Source: Bog-532 sp963830385
Lineage (GTDB): Bacteria; Actinomycetota; Actinomycetes; Streptosporangiales; Streptosporangiaceae
Length of the DNA: 64,000 bases
Reading direction: 5' to 3'
Assembly (NCBI GenBank): GCA_963830385.1
Contig: CAWHMD010000008.1
Span: 620,001-684,000 of the forward strand
A model generated the notes under the pieces. It saw only the letters and a program-made list of their open reading frames with translations, searched no databases and was not told the origin of the DNA. Positions within the stretch are counted from its first letter, which is position 1, and the number at the start of each line of letters is the position of its first letter. The position numbers were made by a program, and so were the translations under genes. Shown here piece by piece: positions 33,198 to 42,508 of the stretch.

Positions 33198-34886
33198 ATG
33201 CCCCCGAGCACAGCTAAGCGCGCGCCGCGCCGCACCCGCGGTGAAGGCCAGTGGGCGCTAGGCTATCGAGAGCCGCTCAACAAGAACGAGGAAAACAAGA
33301 AGAACGACGACGGCCTCAACGTTCGTCAGCGGATCATCGACGTCTACTCCAAGCAAGGCTTCGACTCCATCGACCCTGCCGACCTGCGCGGCCGGTTCCG
33401 CTGGTTCGGGCTCTACACCCAGCGCCGCCCGGGCATCGACGGCGGCAAGACCGCGATCCTGGAGCCGGAAGAGCTGGACGACCGCTACTTCATGCTCCGG
33501 GTCCGGATCGACGGCGGCCAGCTGACCAGCGAGCAGCTGCACGTGATCAGCTACATCTCGCGCCGGTACGCTCGCGGCACGGCCGACGTCACCGACCGGC
33601 AGAACATCCAGCTGCACTGGATCGAGATCGAGAACGTGCCGGAGATCTGGGAGCTGCTGGAGTCGGTCGGCCTGTCCACCACCGAGGCCTGTGGCGACAC
33701 CCCGCGCGTGATCCTCGGCTGCCCGCTCGCCGGGCTGGACACCGACGAGATCATCGACGCCACGCCGGAGATCGAAGAGGTGCAGAAGCGCTTCATCGGT
33801 GATCCTGCCTTCTCCAACCTGCCGCGCAAGTTCAAGACGGCCATGAGCGGGTGCGCGGCCCAGTGCACCGTGCACGAGATCAACGACATCGCCTTCGTCG
33901 GCGTGACCACCCCCGCCGGTGAGGCCGGTTACGACCTCTGGGTCGGCGGCGGGCTGTCCACCAACCCGATGATCGGCCGGCGGCTCGGCGCGTTCGTCCG
34001 GCCCGACCAGGTGGCCGAGGTGTGGGCGGGTGTGGTCTCGGTGTTCCGTGACTACGGCTACCGGCGGCTGCGGCACCGTGCGCGGATCAAGTTCCTGGTG
34101 GCCGACTGGGGGCCGGAGCGGTTCCGCGAGGTGCTGGAGAAGGAGTACCTCGGCTACGCGCTGGCCGACGGCCCGGCGCCGGGCGCGCCCCGCGGCGGCG
34201 TCCGTGACCACGTGGGCGTTCATCCGCAGAGCGACGGCCTGTCCTACGTGGGGTTCGCGCCCCGGGTGGGCCGGGTGGACGGCGACACCCTGGACACCAT
34301 CGCCGACCTGGCCGACCGGTACGCCAGCGGCCGGGTCCGCACCACCACCGAGCAGAAAATGGTGATCCTCGACGTTCCCGCCGACCAGGTCGCTAACCTG
34401 GTGGCCGAGCTCAAGGCCGCCGACCTGCAGGTGAACCCGAGCCCGTTCCGCCGGCACACGATGGCGTGCACCGGCATCGAGTTCTGCAAGCTGGCCATCG
34501 TCGAGACCAAGGCGCGCGCCAGCGACCTGATCGGCGAGCTGGAGCGGCGGCTGCCCGACTTCACCGAGCCGGTCACGATCAACGTGAACGGCTGCCCCAA
34601 CTCCTGTGCCCGCATCCAGACCGCGGACATCGGGCTGAAGGGCTCGCTGGTCACCGGGCCGGACGGCCAGCAGGTGGAGGGGTTCCAGATCCACCTGGGT
34701 GGCAGCCTGGCCGGCGGCGACGGCTCGGCCTCGGGGTTCGGACGCAAGGTCCGGGGGCTGAAGACGACCGCCGATCAGCTTCCTGACTACGTAGAGCGGG
34801 TCCTCAGCCGGTTTGCAGCCGACAAGCAGCCAGAAGAGACGTTCGCGCAGTGGACTGTCCGGGCGAGCGATGAGGATCTCTCGTGA
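33198..34886 (+). CDS. sir: Ferredoxin-dependent assimilatory sulfite reductase (NirA/SirA type)
   Basis: A 562-aa siroheme/[4Fe-4S] enzyme that reduces sulfite to sulfide. Cluster ligands are Cys424, Cys430, Cys466 and Cys470 (ACTGIEFC and NGCPNSC). Tyr73 (GLYTQRRPG) and Cys165 (EACGDTPR) are 92 residues apart, as are Tyr69 and Cys161, which are covalently linked in M. tuberculosis NirA, supporting the sulfite rather than nitrite assignment. ATG 33198 has GAAGGA about 10 nt upstream. First structural gene of sir-zinc ribbon-cysH-chelatase; controlled by the leader/terminator in front. Confidence 0.94.
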   Translation: MPPSTAKRAPRRTRGEGQWALGYREPLNKNEENKKNDDGLNVRQRIIDVYSKQGFDSIDPADLRGRFRWFGLYTQRRPGIDGGKTAILEPEELDDRYFMLRVRIDGGQLTSEQLHVISYISRRYARGTADVTDRQNIQLHWIEIENVPEIWELLESVGLSTTEACGDTPRVILGCPLAGLDTDEIIDATPEIEEVQKRFIGDPAFSNLPRKFKTAMSGCAAQCTVHEINDIAFVGVTTPAGEAGYDLWVGGGLSTNPMIGRRLGAFVRPDQVAEVWAGVVSVFRDYGYRRLRHRARIKFLVADWGPERFREVLEKEYLGYALADGPAPGAPRGGVRDHVGVHPQSDGLSYVGFAPRVGRVDGDTLDTIADLADRYASGRVRTTTEQKMVILDVPADQVANLVAELKAADLQVNPSPFRRHTMACTGIEFCKLAIVETKARASDLIGELERRLPDFTEPVTINVNGCPNSCARIQTADIGLKGSLVTGPDGQQVEGFQIHLGGSLAGGDGSASGFGRKVRGLKTTADQLPDYVERVLSRFAADKQPEETFAQWTVRASDEDLS

Positions 34887-35038
34887 CCGGCCACACCGGC
34901 CGGGCCGTGCCGTTCTACTGCCCGTACTGCGGCGAAGAGGACCTCGAGCCGCAGGGAACCGCCGATGGGGATTGGCACTGTCGTAGCTGCACCCGCAGTT
35001 TCCAGCTACGCTTTGCCGGAATAGGAGCTGCGCTGTGA
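34883..35038 (+). CDS. 51-aa zinc-ribbon protein of the sulfur-assimilation operon
   Basis: A small frame that starts GTG 34883, overlapping the sulfite reductase stop (GTGA), and ends overlapping the cysH start (GTGA). It contains YCPYCGEEDL and HCRSCTRSF, a classic CxxC-CxxC zinc ribbon. The double overlap shows it is a real operon member. I recall a comparable small gene between the sulfite reductase and cysH genes in Streptomyces; its role is unknown, perhaps redox or metal handling for the reductases. Confidence 0.85.
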   Translation: MTGHTGRAVPFYCPYCGEEDLEPQGTADGDWHCRSCTRSFQLRFAGIGAAL

Positions 35039-35760
35039 GTTCCGCGACCATGCACGACGACGCTGTGCTGGAGGAACCGCACCGCATGGAGAAGCTCGTG
35101 GCCGAGGCGGCCGAGGCGCTGGCTGACGCTCCCGCCGACGAGATCATCCGCTGGGCGACCGAGACGTTCGGTGACCGGATCTGCATCACCTCCTCGATGA
35201 CCGACGCGGTCATCGTCCACGTCGCCTCCCAGATCAAGCCGGGCATCGACGTGGTGTTCCTCGACACCGGCTACCACTTCCCCGAGACCATCGGCACCCG
35301 GGACGCGGTGGAGGCGGTCTACCCGATCAAGCTGATCAACGTCACGCCGTCGCGGACGGTCGCCGAACAGGACGCCGAGCTCGGGCCCCGGCTGTACGGC
35401 CGGAACCCGGACCTGTGCTGCTACCTGCGCAAGGTGGAGCCGCTGGAGCGGGCGCTGGGAAACTACGACGCCTGGATCACCGGGGTACGCCGGGACGAGA
35501 CCGTCGAGCGCCGCGAGACCAATGTGGTCGAGTGGGACGGCCGCCGCGAGATGGTCAAGGTCAACCCCATCGCCAGCTGGTCCGGCAAGCAGGTGGACGA
35601 CTACATCGCCGAGAACGGCATCCTGGTCAACCCGCTGGTCTACGACGGCTACCCGTCGATCGGCTGCGCGACCTGCACCCGCAAGGTGGCACCAGGCGAG
35701 GACCCGCGCGCGGGCCGCTGGTCCGGGACCGGGAAGACCGAGTGCGGCATACACCTCTGA
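35035..35760 (+). CDS. cysH: Adenylylsulfate (APS) reductase, thioredoxin-dependent
   Basis: A 241-aa CysH-type reductase that turns APS into sulfite. The two cysteine pairs Cys128-Cys129 (DLCCYLRK) and Cys211/Cys214 (GCATCTRK) bind a [4Fe-4S] cluster, marking the APS-using subtype. The C-terminal ECGIH (Cys237) carries the catalytic cysteine. PAPS/APS site residues SSMTDAV and FLDTGYHFPET are intact. The GTG start overlaps the zinc-ribbon stop; its 3' end overlaps the chelatase gene by 19 bp. cysD/cysN are not in the window. Confidence 0.95.
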   Translation: MSSATMHDDAVLEEPHRMEKLVAEAAEALADAPADEIIRWATETFGDRICITSSMTDAVIVHVASQIKPGIDVVFLDTGYHFPETIGTRDAVEAVYPIKLINVTPSRTVAEQDAELGPRLYGRNPDLCCYLRKVEPLERALGNYDAWITGVRRDETVERRETNVVEWDGRREMVKVNPIASWSGKQVDDYIAENGILVNPLVYDGYPSIGCATCTRKVAPGEDPRAGRWSGTGKTECGIHL

Positions 35761-36518
35761 TCGCGGTAGCGCACGGCAGCTCTGACCCGCGCGCCGCCGC
35801 CACCGTCGACCGCCTGACCGGCCTGGTGCGGCAGCGGGCGGCGGCCGCCGGTTTCGCCGGCCTGGACGTGCGGGCCGCCTACCTGGGCCACGCCGCGCCG
35901 ACGCTGCGGCAGGCGCTGGCGGCGGCCGGCGGCGAGGCGGTGGTGCTGCCGCTGCTGCTGACCGCCGCCTACCACAGCAAGGCCGACATTCCCGGCCTGT
36001 TGCGGGAGGTGCGCACCGCCCGGCCCCAGCTGGACGTCAGCTACGGCCGGCCGCTGGGGCCGCACCCGCTCTTGATGGGAGCGCTCGATCGGCGGCTGGC
36101 CGAGATCCCGGGCCCCGGAATACCAGGCCAGCCGGAGTACGCGCCGGCCGAGACGGCCGTGGTGCTGGCGGCGGCCGGGTCCAGCGACCTGGCCGCGGGT
36201 GGCGTCATCACCGATCTGGCGGCCGGATGGCGGGCCCGGCGCGGCTGGCAGGCAGTCCTGCCCGCCTACGCATCGGCCGCCACCCCCACCCCGGCCGACG
36301 CGGTGGCCGCGGCCCGGCGCGCCGGCGCCCGGCACGTGCTGGTGGCCACCTACCTGCTCTCCCCCGGCGTCTTCGCCGATCAGATCCGCCGGGACTGCCT
36401 GGCCGCGGGCGCGGACGGCGTTTCCCCGGTGCTCGGCGCGGCCCCGGAGATCGCCGACGTGGTGCTCGGCCGGTACGCCGAGACGCTCACCGACAGTGGC
36501 GCGGCGGCCGCAGGCTGA
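35742..36518 (+). CDS. Sirohydrochlorin chelatase (CbiX/SirB family)
   Basis: A 258-aa protein with two CbiX-like halves. The first half has both metal-binding histidines (IAVAHGSSDPRA, TAAYHSKADIPG). The second half repeats the fold (VVLAAAGSSDLAAG, VATYLLSPGVFADQI) but with Ala and Leu in place of those histidines, so only the N-terminal half can be catalytic. It would insert Fe2+ into sirohydrochlorin to make the siroheme needed by the sulfite reductase, which explains its place in this operon. GTG 35742 is the only suitable start and overlaps cysH by 19 bp. Confidence 0.88.
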   Translation: MRHTPLIAVAHGSSDPRAAATVDRLTGLVRQRAAAAGFAGLDVRAAYLGHAAPTLRQALAAAGGEAVVLPLLLTAAYHSKADIPGLLREVRTARPQLDVSYGRPLGPHPLLMGALDRRLAEIPGPGIPGQPEYAPAETAVVLAAAGSSDLAAGGVITDLAAGWRARRGWQAVLPAYASAATPTPADAVAAARRAGARHVLVATYLLSPGVFADQIRRDCLAAGADGVSPVLGAAPEIADVVLGRYAETLTDSGAAAAG

Positions 36519-36638
36519 CAGCACAATCGCCTGCGGACCGCGGGTGGGCCCGCCGCGGCCTGGGTACTCTTACGGCTGAGGCTTGCGGCCCCGGCACGGC
36601 TCCGCCCGGTACGGCTGCGCGACGCGAAGAGGAGGCGG

Positions 36639-38816
<2,178 letters not shown>

Positions 38817-38818
38817 GC

Positions 38819-39583
38819 GTGCGCCAGCTGTTCCCCGCGGCCGTGGCCGATCCCGATGTGGGCGCACTGTACGCGTACCCGGACCTCGGCTCGGGCTCTC
38901 CGGGCGCGGCCGGGCGGCCCTGGGTGCGCGGCAACATGGTGGAGAGCGTGGACGGGGCGGCCGCCCTGGACGGCCGGTCCGGCGGCCTGTCGGGGGACGC
39001 CGACCGCCGGGTCTTCCGTGTCCTGCGCAGCCAGGCCGACGTGGTGCTGGCCGGGTCCGGCACCGTCCGCGACGAGCAGTACCGGCCCGCACAGACGTCG
39101 GCCATGGTGCCCGGCCTGCGGGCCGGGCGGCCCGCCACCCCGCCGATCGCGGTCATCACCGGGTCGCTGGACCTGGACCTTTCGGCCAGCCTGTTCACCA
39201 AGGCGCCGCCGGACGCGCGCACGATCGTCATCACCAGCGAAAACGCCCCGGCCGACCGGCGGACCGCCACGGCCAAGGTCGCCGACGTCATCGTGGCCGG
39301 GACCAACCGGGTGAACCTGGCCGCCGCGGTGGACGCGCTGGCCGAACGCGGGCTCCGGCGGATCCTGTGCGAGGGCGGCCCGCACCTGCTGGCCCAGTTC
39401 GCGGCGGCGGGCCTGCTGGACGAGCTGTGCGTGACGATCAGCCCGCTACTGGCGGCTGGTGATTCCGGCCGCATCCTGACCGGGGCCGGACTGCCGGACG
39501 GCCTGACGCTCAGCCTGGGACACGTGCTGGAGGACCAGGGCTTCCTGCTGTGCCGGTACCAGACCCGGCCGGCGTCCGCCTGA
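38819..39583 (+). CDS. RibD C-terminal / dihydrofolate reductase-like oxidoreductase
   Basis: A 254-aa protein with the pyrimidine-reductase (RibD_C) fold: WVRGNMVESVDGAAAL, ADVVLAGSGTVRDEQY, and RILCEGGPHLLAQF then LLDELCVTISPLLA. Riboflavin-pathway reductases share these blocks, but a lone copy outside a rib operon may have another substrate. GTG 38819 has GGAGG 5 nt upstream and follows glgX by 2 bp. The 3' end overlaps the convergent MFS gene by 74 bp. Confidence 0.85.
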   Translation: MRQLFPAAVADPDVGALYAYPDLGSGSPGAAGRPWVRGNMVESVDGAAALDGRSGGLSGDADRRVFRVLRSQADVVLAGSGTVRDEQYRPAQTSAMVPGLRAGRPATPPIAVITGSLDLDLSASLFTKAPPDARTIVITSENAPADRRTATAKVADVIVAGTNRVNLAAAVDALAERGLRRILCEGGPHLLAQFAAAGLLDELCVTISPLLAAGDSGRILTGAGLPDGLTLSLGHVLEDQGFLLCRYQTRPASA

Positions 39584-40907
39584 TCGCCCGGGTCGCGCCG
39601 ATACTGACCCCCGCCACCGCGCAGCCGAGCATGGCCGCGCCGAGCACGGTACGGCTGGACACGCTGGCCAGGGCCAGGCTGCCGGCCGCCGCCCCGAGCG
39701 GGCTGGCCACCCCCAGCAGGGCGTGCTGCAGCCCGAACAGCCGCCCGTGCCAGGCCGGTTCCACCCACTGCTGCAGCGCGGTGGCCTCGACCGCCAGGTA
39801 CGGCCCCCACACGGCCCCGGAGACCAGCATCACCGCGCCCGCCGGGACGACCGAAGTGCACCACAGCAGCGGGGACGTGACCACGGCCCACAACGTGGCG
39901 CCGGCCGCGTTCACCACCCCGGCGCGCCGGCGGGTGAGCCGCGGCGCCTGGCTGAGCCCGGCCAGCGCGCCGATCCCGAACACCACCCACAGCCCGCTGT
40001 AGGCGCCCGGCCCCGCGTGCAGCTGTTGCCGGGTGAAGTACGGCAGCGCCGGCTCGACCGGCCCGTAGGCCAGGTAGTACAGGAACGACAGCGCCAGCAG
40101 GGCGAGCACCGGCCTGCTCCCCCACGGCGACCTCCCCGCCGGCGCGGTCTCGGCTGGTGGCTGGGCCTGACGGAGCTTCTTGCTGTTATCAGCATGACCG
40201 GCGGGGGCACCGGGGGCAGGCAGCTGCTTCTTGCTGTTATCAGCAGGAATGGTCCGGGCGGGCCGCTTCTTGCTGTTATCAGTGGGCAGGAGTGCGAACA
40301 ACCCGGCCGCGACTACCAGCATGGCGGCCGGGGCGAGTAGCGCCCGCCCGGCCCCGGCCGTGGCCACCAGCGGCCCGACCAGCACTGCCCCGGCGATCAG
40401 GGAGGCCTGGTCCCCTACCGCCAGCCAGGCGTTGCCGCGGGCCAGCTGGCTGGCCGGCAGCAGCCGCGGGACCAGCGTGCGGGCCCCGGCGTAGCCGATC
40501 GGCAGCATCGCCCCGCTCAGCCCGCCGAGCACCAGCACCAGGACCAGCGGGAACCGCCCGGACCAGGCGCCCGCCGCCAGCGCGGCCAGGCAGCCCACCC
40601 GCAGCAGCGCCTGGCCGATCATCATCGGCTTCGGCCCGAACCGGTCGACGCCGCGGCCGCCGAGCCAGCCGCCCGCCAGCGCGGGCAGCCGCAGCGCGAC
40701 CACGATCAGCGCGGTCTTCGCGCCCGTCCACCCCTGCGGGCCGGCGATCCAGAGCACGGTGAACACCACGAACGTGTCGGCGCTGAGGTCGAGCACCACC
40801 CCCGCCGCCAGCGCGTACACCGCCCGCGGCAACCGGGCTGGACCGCCGGAGCGGGCCCGGCCGCCGGAGCGGGCCCGGCCGCCGAGGCGGGCTCCCCGGC
40901 CGGTCAC
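39510..40907 (-). CDS. MFS transporter with DNSKK-repeat central loop
   Basis: A 465-aa major facilitator protein with about twelve hydrophobic segments; the intracellular loop after helix 2 reads GGRGVDRFGPKPMM, the MFS motif A variant. Between helices 6 and 7 the cytoplasmic loop contains three copies of DNSKK separated by Pro/Ala-rich stretches. The N-terminus repeats GGRARS. GTG 40907 overlaps the marR stop (GTGA), so it is co-transcribed with the MarR regulator, a common regulator/efflux pair. Likely drug or metabolite exporter. Its 3' end overlaps the RibD-like gene. Confidence 0.83.
   Translation of the reverse strand: MTGRGARLGGRARSGGRARSGGPARLPRAVYALAAGVVLDLSADTFVVFTVLWIAGPQGWTGAKTALIVVALRLPALAGGWLGGRGVDRFGPKPMMIGQALLRVGCLAALAAGAWSGRFPLVLVLVLGGLSGAMLPIGYAGARTLVPRLLPASQLARGNAWLAVGDQASLIAGAVLVGPLVATAGAGRALLAPAAMLVVAAGLFALLPTDNSKKRPARTIPADNSKKQLPAPGAPAGHADNSKKLRQAQPPAETAPAGRSPWGSRPVLALLALSFLYYLAYGPVEPALPYFTRQQLHAGPGAYSGLWVVFGIGALAGLSQAPRLTRRRAGVVNAAGATLWAVVTSPLLWCTSVVPAGAVMLVSGAVWGPYLAVEATALQQWVEPAWHGRLFGLQHALLGVASPLGAAAGSLALASVSSRTVLGAAMLGCAVAGVSIGATRAIRRTPAGSGTGTAGSPGPPARVPG
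40175..40282 (-). repeat. Three perfect 18-bp direct repeats in the MFS gene
   Basis: GCTTCTTGCTGTTATCAG (top strand) occurs at 40175-40192, 40226-40243 and 40265-40282, identical each time and much more A/T-rich than its context. Read leftward in frame each encodes DNSKK. Start-to-start spacings are 51 and 39 bp, both multiples of three. Confidence 0.95.
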
Positions 40908-41395
40908 GGGCGGACGGACCGATCCACCGGGCAGTCGTCTCCGCACGCGGGCCAGTCGCAGGTCCGGCAGGTCTGATCGGCCTCGGCCCGCGGCCGGCCC
41001 GGCGTACCGAGCGCCACCGCCAGCAGTTCGGTCAGCTGGGCCTCCTGCCCGGCGCTGAGGCCGTCTAGCAGGACGCGCACGGCCCGATCGCGACGCTCCG
41101 TCCAGCGCCGCAGCAGGTCCTGCCCGGCCGGGGTGACGGCCAGGTGCACTTCACGCCCCGCCCGGCCAGCCCGTTCGATCAGCCTCGCCGCACTGAGCCG
41201 GTCGACCAGCCGGACCGTCCCTGGCTGGGACAGCCCGATCCGGGTCCGCAGCCAGTCCACCGGCACATCCGGATGGCTCGCCACCAGCGTGAGCGCCGCG
41301 ATCTCGCGTAGGCCGGCCCCGCACTCGCTCGCCGCCTGCGTCAGCTCGTCGTGCAAGCTGATCGCCCACGCGGTCGCCACATTTTCCATATGCAT
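40904..41395 (-). CDS. MarR-family regulator with C-terminal cysteine cluster
   Basis: A 163-aa winged-helix protein: VDWLRTRIGLSQPGTVRLVD is the recognition-helix region, followed by the wing ERAGRAGREVHLAVT. The last 25 residues hold CRTCDWPACGDDC (CxxC-x4-C-x3-C), suggesting zinc binding or redox sensing. A 15-bp dyad overlaps the start and predicted transcription start, so it probably represses itself and the coupled MFS pump. ATG 41395 or 41389 may be used; TAAAAT (41405-41410, bottom strand) is the likely -10 box. Confidence 0.85.
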   Translation of the reverse strand: MHMENVATAWAISLHDELTQAASECGAGLREIAALTLVASHPDVPVDWLRTRIGLSQPGTVRLVDRLSAARLIERAGRAGREVHLAVTPAGQDLLRRWTERRDRAVRVLLDGLSAGQEAQLTELLAVALGTPGRPRAEADQTCRTCDWPACGDDCPVDRSVRP

Positions 41396-41403
41396 GACGC
41401 ATA
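41389..41403 (-). promoter_or_regulatory. Candidate MarR operator
   Basis: TATGC-ATGAC-GCATA is a perfect inverted repeat covering the marR start codons and lying just downstream of the TAAAAT -10 box (41405-41410). Position fits autorepression by the MarR protein. Confidence 0.55.
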
Positions 41404-41561
41404 CATTTTAGCGGGCGGGGCGGGCCGGCCCAAGGGCAGCAAAGGAGACTTCGCACCCCTTGAGTGCCGGCAATATGGCATTGCCGGCCAACGAGCCTGA
41501 GGCGGCTGGACGCTGCGTCGCGGCCGGGGCCGGTGGGGCACCTGGTGTGCGGGGCTCTGGC

Positions 41562-41603
41562 GGGCGGCGGGCGGCGGGCGGCGGGCGGCGGGCGGCGGGC
41601 GGC
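41562..41603 (+). repeat. Six perfect copies of the heptamer GGGCGGC
   Basis: Six head-to-tail 7-bp units without a mismatch. The top strand has the form G3N4 repeated, which can fold as a G-quadruplex. Confidence 0.95.
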
Positions 41604-41613
41604 CCAGCGTAGG

Positions 41614-41666
41614 CAATGGCGCCTTTGCGCTTGCTCTTACATGGGTAATGGCGCCATTGCCCATGT
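41614..41666. repeat. Pair of related palindromes with AATGGCGCC core
   Basis: GCAATGGCGCCTTTGC (41614-41629) and a 28-bp palindrome at 41639-41666 (ACATGGGTAATGGC joined to GCCATTGCCCATGT, one mismatch, no loop) share the AATGGCGCC core. The longer one would make a good binding site for a dimeric protein or a cruciform. Confidence 0.85.
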
Positions 41667-41833
41667 ACCGGCCGGTCTCGCGGCGGCGGCGAGCCGGCCC
41701 AGGGGCGGCGACGGTAGCTTTGCCGACCCTAGAAGGGCAGCAAGTTACCTAAGGCCGCCAACGAGCCTGGGGCTGGTGTGGCTACTGGGGTTATTGGGGC
41801 TGGTGGGACTCAGGAGCTGGAGGGCGCCGCCTG

Positions 41834-42508
41834 TCAGTCGACCGCGCGGGGCAGGAGGCCGCGTTCGAAGCCGACCGCCACGGCGGCGGCGCGGTCGTTG
41901 ACGCCGAGTTTCGTGTAGATGTGCAGCAGGTGGGTCTTGACCGTGGCCTCGCTGATGAACAGGCGGGCGGCCGTGTCGCGGTTGGAGGTGCCGCGGGCGA
42001 CTAGGGCCAGCACATCCAGCTCGCGGCTGCTCAGCGGTTCGTGCACGGGGGCGCGCACCTGGCCGATCAGCCGGGTGGCGACCGACGGGGACAGTACCGC
42101 CTCGCCCCGGGCGGCCGCCCGGACCGCCCGCAGCAGTTCGCTGCGGGGGGCGTCCTTGAGCAGGTAGCCGGTGGCGCCGGCCTCGATCGCGGGCACCACG
42201 TCGCTGTCGGTGTCGTAGGTGGTGAGGACCAGCACCCGGGTGTTCACGCCCAGCTCGGCCAGCCGCTTGATCGCGGTGACACCGTCCACGTCGGGCATGC
42301 GCAGGTCCATCAGCACCACGTCGGGCTTCAGCGAGCGGGCCCGGGTCACCGCCTCGGCCCCGTTGCCGGCCTCGCCGGCCACCTCGAACTCCGGGGTGCT
42401 CTCGAAGATGCCGCGCAGCCCGTCCCGGACCACCGGGTGGTCGTCCACGATCAGCACCCGGATCGGGCTCTCATTCAACGACGCATTACTCAACGATGCC
42501 TCACTCAA
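41834..42508 (-). CDS. NarL/FixJ-type response regulator
   Basis: A 224-aa two-component regulator. The receiver domain (about 17-130) has acidic pocket VDDH, phospho-Asp in VVLMDLRMPDVDG and Lys in YLLKDAP; the C-terminal LuxR helix-turn-helix reads SSRELDVLALVARGTSNRDT, then ISEATVKTHL. The start is unsure: TTG 42508 fits the overlap with the kinase stop (8 bp) but lacks a clear ribosome site, and the first 45 bp are three imperfect 15-bp repeats; TTG 42478 is an alternative. Last gene of the ABC-ABC-kinase-regulator operon. Confidence 0.92.
   Translation of the reverse strand: MSEASLSNASLNESPIRVLIVDDHPVVRDGLRGIFESTPEFEVAGEAGNGAEAVTRARSLKPDVVLMDLRMPDVDGVTAIKRLAELGVNTRVLVLTTYDTDSDVVPAIEAGATGYLLKDAPRSELLRAVRAAARGEAVLSPSVATRLIGQVRAPVHEPLSSRELDVLALVARGTSNRDTAARLFISEATVKTHLLHIYTKLGVNDRAAAVAVGFERGLLPRAVD

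Larger units (their letters stand above)
41424..41775. repeat. Two diverged direct copies of an about 85-bp intergenic module
   Basis: Copy A (41424-41509) and copy B (41693-41775) share a head (GCCGGCCCAAGGGCAGCAA / GCCGGCCCAGGGGCGGCGA, then CTTCGC / CTTTGC and CCCT) and a tail (GCCAACGAGCCTG followed by GGC...GGCTGG). Their middles differ: A carries a 9-bp hairpin (41466-41488, GCCGGCAAT/ATTGCCGGC), B carries AAGGGCAGCAAGTTACC. This is a mosaic intergenic repeat. Confidence 0.7.
41404..41833. other. 430-bp repeat-rich intergenic region, no gene
   Basis: Lies between the 3' end of the two-component/ABC operon and the marR promoter. No coding frame has a ribosome site or family match. It contains two diverged direct modules (41424-41509 and 41693-41775), a GC heptamer array, and three palindromes sharing an AATGGC-type core; each is listed separately. 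Confidence 0.75.

Noticed and set aside
41562..41603. Possible CRISPR array from regular GC repeats
   Set aside because: Units are 7 bp with no spacers and no cas genes nearby; it is a minisatellite.
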